DNA of 64,000 bases from CALACW01 sp002431305 (GCA_937890355.1 CALACW010000037.1:14250-78249), one strand, 5' to 3'; positions 30,292 to 39,718 are shown, counted from the stretch's first letter. Notes: generated from the sequence alone by a model not told the origin. Made by a program: numbers and translations.

Positions 30292-32697
30292 ATGTACTAC
30301 GATTTTAAAACCGTTGAACCCAAATGGCAAAAAAAATGGGAGGAATTGGGAGCGTTCCATGCTGTCGATAATTCAGAGAAACCGAAATTTTACGGACTCG
30401 TTGAGTTCCCTTATCCCTCCGGCGCGGGTATGCACGTCGGACATATAAAGGCATACTCGGGACTTGAAGTTATTTCAAGAAAAAGAAGGCTTCAGGGCTA
30501 TAACGTTCTCTTCCCGATAGGCTTTGACGCGTACGGACTTCCCACCGAGAACTACGCTATAAAAACAGGTATACATCCGAGAAAAGTTACCGATATGAAT
30601 ATCGCAAAGTTCTCCGACCAGCTTAAGAGAGTCGGTTTCTCGTTCGACTGGACGAGAGTAATAGACACCACGCAGGAGGACTATTATAAATGGACACAGT
30701 GGATATTCCTTAAAATGTTCGAAAAGGGTCTCGTTTTCAGAGACAAGACCCTCGTAAACTACTGCCCGTCGTGCAAGGTCGTTCTTTCCAACGAGGACTC
30801 GCAGGGCGGTCACTGCGATATCTGTCATTCCGAGATCGTTCAGAAGTCAAAGGACGTTTGGTATCTTCGCATTACCGCATACGCAGACAGACTTTTAGAG
30901 GGTCTTAACAGAGTCGATTATCTGCCGAATATCAAGCTTCAGCAGATCAACTGGATAGGCAAGTCCACGGGCGCGTTTGTTGATTTCAAGGTTAAGGACA
31001 CCGACGAAAAGCTCGAAATATACACAACCCGCCCCGATACGCTTTTCGGCGTAACGTTCATGGTTATGGCTCCCGAACATCCTCTTATTGACAAATATAA
31101 GGATATGATTTCGAATTTCTCAGAGGTAGAGTCATACAGAGCAGAATGCGCTAAAAAGACAGAATTTGAGAGGACACAGCTCATAAAGGATAAAACCGGA
31201 GTTCGTCTTAACGGTTTCTCGGCAATTAACCCTCTCAACGGCAAGGAGATTCCGATATTCATTTCCGACTACGTAATGATGGGCTACGGTACAGGAGCTA
31301 TCATGGCGGTTCCTGCGCACGATCAGAGAGACTATGACTTTGCGAAGAAGTTCGGTGTTGACATAATAGAGGTTATTAAAGGCGGAGACATTTCGAAAGA
31401 AGCCTACACCGGCGACGGAGAAATGGTTAACTCCGGATTCCTCAACGGATATACGAATAAAAAGGATTCGATTGCAAAAGTTCTCGAATATCTTGAGGAG
31501 CATGGAATAGGCAGAAAAGGCGTTCAGTATAAAATGAAGGACTGGGCGTTCAACCGTCAGAGATACTGGGGTGAGCCGATCCCCATCGTTCACTGCCCGA
31601 AGTGCGGAATAGTTCCCGTTCCCTATGATGAGCTTCCGCTTAAACTGCCCAATATTGAGAATTTTGAACCCGGACAGGACGGACAGAGTCCGCTTGCTAA
31701 AATTGATTCGTTCGTAAACTGTAAATGCCCGAAATGCGGCGGCGACGCTAAGCGCGAGACGGACACCATGCCCCAGTGGGCGGGTTCGTCGTGGTATTTC
31801 TTAAGATATATCGACCCGCACAATCCCAACGCGATTGCAGACCCGGATAAACTTAAATACTGGGGTCAGGTAGACTGGTATAACGGCGGTATGGAGCACG
31901 TAACCAGACATCTTATTTATTCGAGATTCTGGCATAAGTTCCTCTACGATATCGGCGTAGTTCCCTATGACGAACCCTATGCTAAGAGAACCGCGCAGGG
32001 ACTTATCTTAGGTCCCGACGGCGACAAGATGAGTAAGTCGAAGGGCAATGTCGTTGACCCGAACGAGGTTGTCGACCAGTACGGCGCGGACGTTTTAAGA
32101 ACCTACGTTCTTTTTATGGGCGACTATGAGAAGGCCGCTCCGTGGTCCGAAAGCAGTGTTAAGGGCTGTAAGAGGTTCATAGACAGAATATGGAACCTTC
32201 AGGAGATTGTAACCGATTCCGACGAATATTCGAAAGAGCTTGAAGCTTCCATGCATAAGCTCATTAAGAAAGTTTCCGAGGATATCGAGAACATGAAGTT
32301 CAATACGGCGATTGCCGCGTTTATGACGGTTCTCAACGAGATATACGACAAGGGTTCGATTACGAAGGGCGAGCTTAAAACATTACTTATCCTTCTTAAT
32401 CCGTTCGCACCCCATGTTACTGAGGAGGAGTGGAGCGTTCTCAATTTCGGCGGTACGGTTACCGCGCAGTCTTGGCCCGAATACGACGAGGCTAAGTGCG
32501 TAGCTGACAGCGTTGAAATCGTTGTTCAGATATGCGGTAAAATCAGAGCGAGAATGAACATAGACGTTTCGCTTTCAGCCGAAGAAGTTATTGCTCTTGC
32601 AAAAGAGGACGAGACCATAAAAGCCGAAATTGCAGGCAAGAACATTGTCAAGGAGCTTTATGTTCCCGGCAAACTTGTAAATATCGTAGCAAAATGA
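30292..32697 (+). CDS. leuS: Leucyl-tRNA synthetase
   Basis: Charges tRNA-Leu; 801 aa, full length. The class I signature HIGH appears as HVGH in YPSGAGMHVGHIKAYS, KMSKS is exact (DKMSKSKGNVVDPNE), and the CP1 editing domain is present (TRPDTLFGVTFMVMAPEHP; TGAIMAVPAHDQRD). Start ATG 30292 lies behind AAGGAG. It is the last gene of the T-box operon. Confidence 0.97.
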   Translation: MYYDFKTVEPKWQKKWEELGAFHAVDNSEKPKFYGLVEFPYPSGAGMHVGHIKAYSGLEVISRKRRLQGYNVLFPIGFDAYGLPTENYAIKTGIHPRKVTDMNIAKFSDQLKRVGFSFDWTRVIDTTQEDYYKWTQWIFLKMFEKGLVFRDKTLVNYCPSCKVVLSNEDSQGGHCDICHSEIVQKSKDVWYLRITAYADRLLEGLNRVDYLPNIKLQQINWIGKSTGAFVDFKVKDTDEKLEIYTTRPDTLFGVTFMVMAPEHPLIDKYKDMISNFSEVESYRAECAKKTEFERTQLIKDKTGVRLNGFSAINPLNGKEIPIFISDYVMMGYGTGAIMAVPAHDQRDYDFAKKFGVDIIEVIKGGDISKEAYTGDGEMVNSGFLNGYTNKKDSIAKVLEYLEEHGIGRKGVQYKMKDWAFNRQRYWGEPIPIVHCPKCGIVPVPYDELPLKLPNIENFEPGQDGQSPLAKIDSFVNCKCPKCGGDAKRETDTMPQWAGSSWYFLRYIDPHNPNAIADPDKLKYWGQVDWYNGGMEHVTRHLIYSRFWHKFLYDIGVVPYDEPYAKRTAQGLILGPDGDKMSKSKGNVVDPNEVVDQYGADVLRTYVLFMGDYEKAAPWSESSVKGCKRFIDRIWNLQEIVTDSDEYSKELEASMHKLIKKVSEDIENMKFNTAIAAFMTVLNEIYDKGSITKGELKTLLILLNPFAPHVTEEEWSVLNFGGTVTAQSWPEYDEAKCVADSVEIVVQICGKIRARMNIDVSLSAEEVIALAKEDETIKAEIAGKNIVKELYVPGKLVNIVAK

Positions 32698-32743
32698 TAA
32701 GGCGCTCGGGAATATTAAAATACCCGAACTTCAAAATGACAAT

Positions 32744-32790
32744 AACCGCGGAGAAAACGGAATGCATTTTTCGTTTTCGCCGCGGTTTTT
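32744..32790 (+). terminator. Terminator after leuS
   Basis: ACCGCGG plus GAAAACG pairs with CGTTTTC plus CCGCGGT (one unpaired base), then TTTTTG. It closes the nadD-leuS transcript. Confidence 0.88.
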
Positions 32791-32840
32791 GTGTATTAAA
32801 AAAATGTTCACATAAAGTTTACAAATTGTTCTTATATCTG

Positions 32841-32870
32841 TTGATGGATGTTATACATCTTTTATATAAT
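32841..32870 (+). promoter_or_regulatory. Candidate promoter of the dockerin protein gene
   Basis: TTGATG (32841-32846), an 18-nt spacer and TATAAT (32865-32870). The spacer holds a small palindrome, GATGT-TAT-ACATC. About 58 nt separate the -10 from the ATG. Confidence 0.5.
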
Positions 32871-32927
32871 ATATTTCGGAATGTATCGAATTTTGTATTA
32901 CATTTACTGATTTCAGGAGGGATACAT

Positions 32928-35666
32928 ATGCATAATATTATAAAAAAAGCGATTGTTTTTCTGCTCACATTATGCCTTATTCTTTCGTCGGCTGTTTTTA
33001 CGCCGATATTTGCACAGGATGAAAATCCGGTTTTGAACAACGAATATTCGGGGGATTATACCGGGATCGGAGCGGCGAGCACAAAGTGGTCGAGCGTTAG
33101 TAATTCATATGTTTACATTTCGGACGGTAATTTTGTCAGAGTGTATTTTTCAAACGGAAAACTTGCTGTTTCCGTTTCTGATTTGGACGGCAATGTTATT
33201 TCCGAAAAGGCACTTGACGCTCCGCTTCCACTTTTCGGAGGTTTTTTTGCAGGTGAAAAATATAACTTTGCTGTTTTTGGTCAGGACAACCCCGATGAAT
33301 CCGACGAAGTAACGGTTGTAAGTGTTGTAAAGTATTCTAAGGATTTTAACACGCTCGGTATATGCGATATTTCAGGAATAAATACGCATACGCCGTTTGA
33401 TTCGGGATGTCTGCGTGTGGACGAGTACGACGGTATGCTGTATATTCATACGTCGCATCTTATGTATACAAGTAAAGACGGACATAATCATCAGGCAAAC
33501 ATGACTTTTATGATTAATGAGGAATCAATGAGTCTGAATGATTCGGCAAGCAGGGTCTGGAATATAGAAACAGGATATGTCAGCCACTCGTTTAATCAAT
33601 TTATAAAAGTTGATAATTCCGGCGTTTACAGAGTCGACCACGGTGACGCGAACCCCCGTGCCGTAGTCCTCACGAAGGGCATGCTTGGTTCGGTTTCGGG
33701 TAAAGTCGGGGTGTTAACCCTCGTTGACATTGCCGGTAACGCCGGAGACAATGAAACGGGTATCAGCGTCGGAGGCATGGAGATTACGGATTCGAATGTT
33801 CTTGTCTCATATTCAAAAACAGACAGAAATGAAAACGGATATTATTCAGACTATCACGGAGATATTTATCTCGCTGTTGCCGATAAGAATTTAAATGCGG
33901 TTAATACGGTTAGAATAACGTCGTACGATTCTTCGGCGGCCGGATACACGCCGAGACTTGTTAAAATAAACGATAATCTTTTTGCCCTGATGTGGAACCG
34001 GAGAAGTAATGTTTCCGACGAGATTCAGACTGCGTATTGTTTTATTGATTCGAACGGAAATCGTATCGGAGATATTGAACACAGTAAATTTCTCGTTCTC
34101 TCCGACTGTCAGCCGACGGTTGATTCGCAGATGAACGTCGTATGGTACGCAGGCGACGGAAGCAGTTTAACGAACTATTATATTAATCCCGCATGTGCTC
34201 TCAAATCATTAAAAACCGGAGTATATTCTCATTCGTCTGCAAAAACGAAGGATATAGAGCCGACCTGTACGAAATCTGGTATCAAGGGAATAAAATACTG
34301 TTCAGAATGTCATGCCGTATTGGACGAGGGCGAATATGCAGAACCTCTCGGTCATGATTTTTCTGACGGAGTATGTAAAAGATGCGGTATGCAAAGCCCG
34401 TGCGCGTGGTTTAAATCGTCGATTGACGAAGAAAATAATACGTATACGCTTACTGTAGGCGCAAAAAATGCAGATTTTGCATCGTCTGTCGTAACCGGAT
34501 TTACGATTCCGAACGGCTTATCTTTTTCCGAACTTAATATGCCTGATGACGCATGCTCGGGAAGTATACAGGCCGGTTCGAGCGGAAATTACCTTCAGCT
34601 GAGATTTATGCCCGACGGAAATGCCGAAAATCAATATATTTTTGCAGAGATTGTTTTTAATATCGATACGCGTTTTGATAAATACAGCTTTGTTTCCGAC
34701 TCGTCTGTTTCTCCGTTGTGGACGGAAAACGGAAAGGAAAATGTTTTTCTTTGGGCTGACTATACGGATTCCGACTCCGAAGCTCCGACAGAGTGCAGTC
34801 ATGAAAAGACTGAGACCCGCGGTGAAACTGCACCGACATGCACGCAGAACGGAAGCACCGGAACTGTCGTCTGCTCATTGTGCGGAGAAGTTATTTCACA
34901 GCCTAAAGTAATTCCCGCGCTCGGACATTCGTTTGAAAACGGTATTTGTACGGTCTGCTCGGCTGAGGAGCCGTCAACAAAGCCCGAGCCGGTAACAGAT
35001 CCCGAGCCGTCAACAAATCCCGAGCCTGTAACAGACCCTGAACCCGTAACGAATCCTGAACCCGTAACAAATCCTGAGCCTGTAACAAAGCCTGAACCCG
35101 TAACGAATCCTGAACCCGTAACAAATCCTGAGCCTGTAACAAAGCCCGAGCCTGTAACAAAGCCCGAGCCTGTAACAAAGCCCGAGCCTGATACTTCGGT
35201 AACGGAAAAGCCTGACAATACCGAACCTTCGACGGATAATGACAAGCCTTCCGACAATGAAAACACGGGACTTGAAACCGTCAGCGGAAGCTATATTACG
35301 GTAGATTACGAGAATAAGATTATAAAGGTTAAACCTCCGAAAGCGGGCGGAATCACACAGCAGGATTTTGATTCGCAGTTTGTTTCCTCCGTTTTGGATT
35401 CGGCACAGAGCTCACTGATAAAAAACGGCAATGTTCTTACGTTTTTCGATGAAAAATATGTAATAATAGTTATGGGCGACGTAAACTCCGACGGTAAAAT
35501 AACCGCCGCGGACGCACGCACAATGCTCAGAATTGCTTCAAAGCTCGATAATGCGAACTCTATGGGTCTGTCCGCCGGTGATTTGAATTCTGACGGTAAG
35601 ATATCCGCGTCGGAAGCGAGAAGCGCACTGAGATTTTCAGCGAGACTCAGCCCCGAACTTTTTTAA
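32928..35666 (+). CDS. Large secreted protein with a type I dockerin module
   Basis: 912 aa, start ATG 32928 behind AGGAGGG. Residues 1-28 are a signal peptide (hydrophobic core AIVFLLTLCLILSSAVF, likely cut near IFAQD). Residues about 30-430 form a beta-rich domain with repeated aspartate-glycine turns, family not recognised. Two CxxC/CxxC zinc-ribbon-like segments follow (from about residues 445 and 635), flanking a beta domain that could be a cohesin- or carbohydrate-binding-like fold. A spacer of 4-residue EPVT-type repeats covers residues ~684-755. Residues ~848-907 are a dockerin with two calcium loops, DVNSDGKITAAD and DLNSDGKISASE. Dockerins plug into cohesins of cellulosome-type scaffolds. 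Confidence 0.9.
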   Translation: MHNIIKKAIVFLLTLCLILSSAVFTPIFAQDENPVLNNEYSGDYTGIGAASTKWSSVSNSYVYISDGNFVRVYFSNGKLAVSVSDLDGNVISEKALDAPLPLFGGFFAGEKYNFAVFGQDNPDESDEVTVVSVVKYSKDFNTLGICDISGINTHTPFDSGCLRVDEYDGMLYIHTSHLMYTSKDGHNHQANMTFMINEESMSLNDSASRVWNIETGYVSHSFNQFIKVDNSGVYRVDHGDANPRAVVLTKGMLGSVSGKVGVLTLVDIAGNAGDNETGISVGGMEITDSNVLVSYSKTDRNENGYYSDYHGDIYLAVADKNLNAVNTVRITSYDSSAAGYTPRLVKINDNLFALMWNRRSNVSDEIQTAYCFIDSNGNRIGDIEHSKFLVLSDCQPTVDSQMNVVWYAGDGSSLTNYYINPACALKSLKTGVYSHSSAKTKDIEPTCTKSGIKGIKYCSECHAVLDEGEYAEPLGHDFSDGVCKRCGMQSPCAWFKSSIDEENNTYTLTVGAKNADFASSVVTGFTIPNGLSFSELNMPDDACSGSIQAGSSGNYLQLRFMPDGNAENQYIFAEIVFNIDTRFDKYSFVSDSSVSPLWTENGKENVFLWADYTDSDSEAPTECSHEKTETRGETAPTCTQNGSTGTVVCSLCGEVISQPKVIPALGHSFENGICTVCSAEEPSTKPEPVTDPEPSTNPEPVTDPEPVTNPEPVTNPEPVTKPEPVTNPEPVTNPEPVTKPEPVTKPEPVTKPEPDTSVTEKPDNTEPSTDNDKPSDNENTGLETVSGSYITVDYENKIIKVKPPKAGGITQQDFDSQFVSSVLDSAQSSLIKNGNVLTFFDEKYVIIVMGDVNSDGKITAADARTMLRIASKLDNANSMGLSAGDLNSDGKISASEARSALRFSARLSPELF
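34978..35190 (+). repeat. Tandem repeat encoding EPVTNP/EPVTKP linker
   Basis: About a dozen 18-bp units encode E-P-V-T-(N/K/D)-P. They form an extended Pro/Thr-rich linker between the catalytic-side part and the dockerin. Low-complexity DNA of this kind is prone to copy-number change. Confidence 0.9.
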
Positions 35667-35702
35667 GAATACTTTAACGGTATTCTAAATATATAAAGAC
35701 AT

Positions 35703-35733
35703 CACCCCGAAAGTTCCTGATTCTTTCGGGGTG
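35703..35733 (+). terminator. Strong hairpin after the dockerin gene
   Basis: CACCCCGAAAG (35703-35713) pairs perfectly with CTTTCGGGGTG (35723-35733). Only a loose T-rich tract follows, so termination is likely but not textbook. A small GAATAC/GTATTC hairpin sits just upstream. Confidence 0.7.
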
Positions 35734-35922
35734 TTAATGTTGTGATTTTTGTATTTTTGAGTTCGGACGGATTTAAAAAAAAACTAATGTATGGGTAAGT
35801 TATCTATATACTATATAATCAGAACATTATATATGTTTTCATTCTTTAATGAATTAGTCTATATAAAACGTGAAAAAATAAGATATTATCTCATTAAATA
35901 GTATATTACGGAGACATATCTT

Positions 35923-36144
35923 ATGATAAAGTTAAATGTTCTGAATCTGTTGGAACAAAAGGGAAAAACAAAGTATTGGCTGTATAAGCAAATGGGGATG
36001 AGCTATCAGAATTTCAGCCGTATGATTAACAATCAGACGAAATCGATACAGTACGATAATATCGAGGCGCTGTGCGTCATATTCTCATGCACGCCGAACG
36101 AATTGTTTACAATAACCGATGATGAAGAAGCCTCAAAGGGGTAA
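35923..36144 (+). CDS. XRE-family helix-turn-helix regulator
   Basis: 73 aa Cro/CI-type DNA-binding protein. The HTH region is KTKYWLYKQMGMSYQNFSRM, followed by IEALCVIFSCTPNELFTI, the usual end of small XRE regulators. Start ATG 35923 lies behind ACGGAGA. The preceding 190 bases are very AT-rich and may hold its own operator. It ends 6 nt before the recombinase-like gene, so the two form a pair. Confidence 0.88.
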   Translation: MIKLNVLNLLEQKGKTKYWLYKQMGMSYQNFSRMINNQTKSIQYDNIEALCVIFSCTPNELFTITDDEEASKG

Positions 36145-36150
36145 TTAGAA

Positions 36151-37215
36151 TTGTCAGACAGAGCGATGACAGAAAGCCGAATATTCAGAGAGGAAGACAA
36201 ACCGTACTGGACGGGTGAACTGCGCCATGTTCCGATACGCGGTCAGTTGAGCGTAGAGGTTTACACGGGCAGAAGAAAATCGGATGTCCGCGCGGTTTTA
36301 TCTCGGCGCAGACGCGAGGTAAAAATTAATGACAAAATTATGATGAATCCTTTTCTGACATTTCCTGAGCTTGCCGGACTGTGCATGGATTTGATTGAAA
36401 ATAAATCTGTACGTGATAATTTCGGCACGCTTGATTTTGTGACTCCCGATATTCCCGCAGTGCTGGCAGGGGAGGATGACATTCTGTTCTGCGCAAACAG
36501 TTTACTGCTCTCGGGCAGAAATATGTCTGAGACTAAACAGTTTGTCATGTTTATTTATTCGTGCTTAAAACGTTATAAAGCCGTTATGGGGTTTACCGAT
36601 ATTCCGTCAAGAAATTTCGGAGTTTATATTCATGATAAAAATACTTTTGCGCCTGCTTATTTCAAAACAAACGAGAGAAACCGCGTAATGAAAGAAGCTC
36701 TGAGAATTTACGGTGAGTCAAAACCTTACTACAATCTCGGTTCTTCTGTCATGTTTATGATGTATACCGGGCTTACCCCGGGAGAACTGGCTTCATTAAA
36801 GACCGACTCTTCAGACGGCGATTATTTGAAGGTTAATTCGGCGTGTATTTCTTTCCGCGGAGATTTTTCCGATTTGTCGGGCAATATTGACTTGCCGTTC
36901 GAACGCAGAATTCTGCTTACAAAATCGGCGAAAAATCTTATAGGAAAGGTGTTTGCATCACTGCCGAGATACGAGGAAATGAAAAATTCCGACGGAGCGT
37001 CAAGATTTAAAAGAAGTATCAGCGTTACGTATGACGCGGTGCTTAAAAATACGATGCTGTATTCTAAGTATTCAAAATTCGGACTCGGAGTTTTGAGAAA
37101 TACGTTTGCATTTAACTGCATTCGCAACGGTGTTGATATTTCTGAATTATCCGTAATGCTCGGTCATCCGAATGCCGAATTTACAAAAACCGTTTATTAT
37201 TCGTATATAGATTAA
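36151..37215 (+). CDS. Tyrosine-recombinase-like protein, catalytically degenerate
   Basis: 354 aa. The C-terminal 190 residues follow the phage-integrase fold, with MYTGLTPGELASLK at the first motif, GVLRNTFAFNCIRNGVDISE at the HxxR motif, and LSVMLGHPNAEFTKTVYYSY at the H/Y motif. The first catalytic Arg is Thr (TGLT instead of TGLR) and the HxxR His is Gly (GVLR). The second Arg, the LGH His and the Tyr remain. The start is TTG 36151 behind AAAGGGG; ATG 36166 is an alternative. Strand transfer is improbable, so a DNA-binding or structural role is more likely (inference). No att sites or other phage genes are nearby. Confidence 0.75.
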   Translation: MSDRAMTESRIFREEDKPYWTGELRHVPIRGQLSVEVYTGRRKSDVRAVLSRRRREVKINDKIMMNPFLTFPELAGLCMDLIENKSVRDNFGTLDFVTPDIPAVLAGEDDILFCANSLLLSGRNMSETKQFVMFIYSCLKRYKAVMGFTDIPSRNFGVYIHDKNTFAPAYFKTNERNRVMKEALRIYGESKPYYNLGSSVMFMMYTGLTPGELASLKTDSSDGDYLKVNSACISFRGDFSDLSGNIDLPFERRILLTKSAKNLIGKVFASLPRYEEMKNSDGASRFKRSISVTYDAVLKNTMLYSKYSKFGLGVLRNTFAFNCIRNGVDISELSVMLGHPNAEFTKTVYYSYID

Positions 37216-37258
37216 ATAAATCCCGAAACCGTATTTGACGCGCGGCTTCGGGTTTATT
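37215..37258. terminator. Bidirectional terminator between recombinase-like and GH3 genes
   Basis: AATAAATCCCGAA/TTCGGGTTTATT form a long stem with extra pairs inside, with A-rich and T-rich flanks that suit both strands. It separates two convergent genes. Confidence 0.8.
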
Positions 37259-37272
37259 ATTTGTATTAAAAA

Positions 37273-39657
37273 TCAGTATTCTGCGGTTTTGAGCGTGAGG
37301 GAAAGTATGCGTTTTACGCACGCTTCAAGGTCGGCTCTCGTGATTTTGCCCGAATCAAGGGCTTTTTTCAGTTCTTTCGGGTCGCCTTCGCCCATCTTCA
37401 TGTCTCCGCCGGCGAGAATGTCGTCGGAATGTAAGCTTGCCGCGCCCCAGTCGGTCGTTACCATGCCGTCAAAGCCCCATTCGTTTCTGAGCATTTCGGT
37501 AAGAAGTTCATAGCTTTGAGACGTATGCTGACCGTTGATTCTGTTGTACGAGGACATAATGCACCATGGGTCGGCTTCTTTGACAACTATTTCAAAGCCT
37601 TTTAAATAAATCTCTCTTAACGCTCTTTCGGAAACTCTTGAATCGGTTTCAAAGCGGTTCGACTCTCTGTTATTGCAGGCGAAGTGCTTAACCGCCGCCG
37701 CGACTTTATTCGACTGAATACCGCGAACCTCCGCAGCACAGCACTTGCCTGCGAGAACGGGATCCTCGGAGAAGTACTCGAAGTTACGTCCGCACAGGGG
37801 ATTCCTGTGAATGTTCATGGCGGGGGCGAGCCATACGCCGAGGTTATTCTCTCTGAGTTCGGCTCCGCCCGATTTGCCGACTTCATATATGAGGTCTGTG
37901 TTCCATGTGCATGCAAGGAGAGCAGCGCACGGCCATGCCGTGGTCGGAACGCCGGTTTTTTCGTCGAGTCTTACGCCCGCGGGACCGTCGGCTGTCGGAA
38001 CGGCGGGAACGTTGAGTCTCTTAAGTCCGCCGAATGCGCCCGTGTTGCATACGCCGGGCTGATTCTGATGACCGCCCGTGAACTCGATAAGCTCGTCGTC
38101 GGTAAACTGCTTTATAAATTCGTCAAGCGTAATGTTCTCGCCGATGTCGTCAAACATGACGGTTGTCTCGGGAGCCTTCGCGGGTGAAAGAACGTTTTTA
38201 CCTGAGTGATATTTTTCCTCTCCCTGCGGAAGAGTTTCAAATGTGCCGTCTGACAACAGGCGTTTTTCGAGTTTATACGGACGTAAAAGCTCTGTCAGCT
38301 GTTTAACCGTAACGTCTGAATTAAGAATGTATTTATAATCTAATTCCTGTACGTTTCTGACGCTGTTTCCGATAAAGAATTTGTACTCGCCCTTTTCGAG
38401 AATGTACGCCGATTTTTTGATTTTGCCGAGATCGTCGTAACTTGCCATGTCATTTACGTCAAAGCAGAGCGTAACGGTCTCACTCTCGCCGGGGGAGAGG
38501 AGCTTAGTTTTCTTAAATGCGCCGAGTTCTTTCGCGGGTTTTAATAATATGCCCTGAGGCGCAGAGTAGTAAAGCTGTACAACTTCTTTGCCGGGAACCT
38601 TGCCCGTATTCTTTACGGTAACGACTGCGATTATTTTGCCGTCAGATTCACCGCCGAACGCGCCGGAAAAATCGAACGAAGTATATGACAGTCCGAATCC
38701 GAATTCATAGCGAACCTTGTCGTACGCGCCGGGGATTGTCTCAAAATAGCGGTAGCCTACGTATATGTCGTCGAAATAATCGAGATGCTCAAAGCCCTCG
38801 GGGAATTCGGCGGCGTTCTGATAAAAGTCATATGATTTGGGAATGGTGTCGCCCATCTTGCCCGAGGGGTTAACGTCACCGCATATGATATCTGCGATTA
38901 CGGCTCCGCCCTCGAGTCCGCCCTGGAATCCGTATATTAAAGCGGAAACGTTTTTATTCTCGGCGAAATTCTCGCAGTCCATGATTCCGCCCGAATTCAA
39001 AACGACAACGGTTTTTTCGAACGCGGAGGAAACCCTGTCGATAAGGCTTTTCTCAACGTCGGAAAGATAGTAGTCGTTCGGTGTTGCCTTTCGGTCTACG
39101 CCCTCTGCCGAAAAACGGCTTAAAGTGATAACCGCGGTGTCTGCGTTTTTCGACGCGTCGGAAATAAGCGAATCGGGAGCATCGGCTTCCGTCACGTGCA
39201 TGCTTGCGAACGTGTCGTAAATTATATCGTCCTTTTCCTTGCAGAATGACATGGCGTTGACTTTGTCCCATGTTCTCTCTATCTGCTCTCTCGTCGGAAT
39301 TTTTTTGCTTTCTTCTTTTACGTATTCTTTATAGTAATCGACGCAGGGCATGTATATTTTAACCTTGCCCTCTTTTTCTTTTTGGGCGAAGCCTTCGTAT
39401 ATATTTGTTACGTGCGAAGTGAAAACGTCTCCGCTTCCTCCGCCGCCCTTAATGTATTCTATAGTCGCTTTGCCGAAGAGAGCGACGCGCGTTCCTCTCT
39501 TTAACGGCAGGGCGTTGTTTTCGTTTTTCAAAAGAACCATGCCCTCGCCCGCGGCCGTTCTGGAAAGAGCAATATGCTCCGTCGAACCCGTAACTTTTCT
39601 GCCGTTTTTTCCGAGCGGAATACACGGCTGATATCTGAATCTTGCGTACTTGTCCAT
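37273..39657 (-). CDS. GH3 beta-glucosidase with reversed domain order
   Basis: 794 aa glycoside hydrolase family 3 enzyme acting on beta-linked glucosides. No signal peptide is visible, so it is probably cytoplasmic. The usual C-terminal alpha/beta sandwich comes first (GEGMVLLKNENNALPL, residues ~38-53), then a fibronectin-III-like domain (VTVKNTGKVPGKEVVQLYY), then the TIM barrel at the C-terminus with AVKHFACNNRE and the nucleophile Asp in GMVTTDWGAAS (about residue 737). This circularly permuted layout is known from Butyrivibrio and Ruminococcus enzymes. Start ATG 39657 lies behind TTAGGAG. Confidence 0.93.
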   Translation of the reverse strand: MDKYARFRYQPCIPLGKNGRKVTGSTEHIALSRTAAGEGMVLLKNENNALPLKRGTRVALFGKATIEYIKGGGGSGDVFTSHVTNIYEGFAQKEKEGKVKIYMPCVDYYKEYVKEESKKIPTREQIERTWDKVNAMSFCKEKDDIIYDTFASMHVTEADAPDSLISDASKNADTAVITLSRFSAEGVDRKATPNDYYLSDVEKSLIDRVSSAFEKTVVVLNSGGIMDCENFAENKNVSALIYGFQGGLEGGAVIADIICGDVNPSGKMGDTIPKSYDFYQNAAEFPEGFEHLDYFDDIYVGYRYFETIPGAYDKVRYEFGFGLSYTSFDFSGAFGGESDGKIIAVVTVKNTGKVPGKEVVQLYYSAPQGILLKPAKELGAFKKTKLLSPGESETVTLCFDVNDMASYDDLGKIKKSAYILEKGEYKFFIGNSVRNVQELDYKYILNSDVTVKQLTELLRPYKLEKRLLSDGTFETLPQGEEKYHSGKNVLSPAKAPETTVMFDDIGENITLDEFIKQFTDDELIEFTGGHQNQPGVCNTGAFGGLKRLNVPAVPTADGPAGVRLDEKTGVPTTAWPCAALLACTWNTDLIYEVGKSGGAELRENNLGVWLAPAMNIHRNPLCGRNFEYFSEDPVLAGKCCAAEVRGIQSNKVAAAVKHFACNNRESNRFETDSRVSERALREIYLKGFEIVVKEADPWCIMSSYNRINGQHTSQSYELLTEMLRNEWGFDGMVTTDWGAASLHSDDILAGGDMKMGEGDPKELKKALDSGKITRADLEACVKRILSLTLKTAEY

Positions 39658-39689
39658 ATAAAAACTCCTAAACAGTATTTTGCACTTGC

Positions 39690-39718
39690 ATTATAATGTA
39701 TATTAATATTTAAATCAA
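39690..39718 (-). promoter_or_regulatory. Promoter of the GH3 gene
   Basis: Minus strand TTGATT (39718-39713), 17 nt, TATAAT (39695-39690), about 33 nt upstream of the start codon. Confidence 0.75.

Noticed and set aside
34978..35190. Regular repeats that might suggest a CRISPR array
   Set aside because: Units are contiguous 18-bp codon repeats without unique spacers, inside a long coding frame.
34799..35266. Minus-strand frame with repeats GSGFVT across the dockerin gene
   Set aside because: It is the mirror of the EPVT linker repeat; it has no start context, and the plus frame has a signal peptide and a dockerin.
36151..37215. Recombinase-like gene as part of a prophage or integrative element
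   Set aside because: Catalytic residues are lost, and no att repeats, tRNA target or phage/conjugation genes are close.
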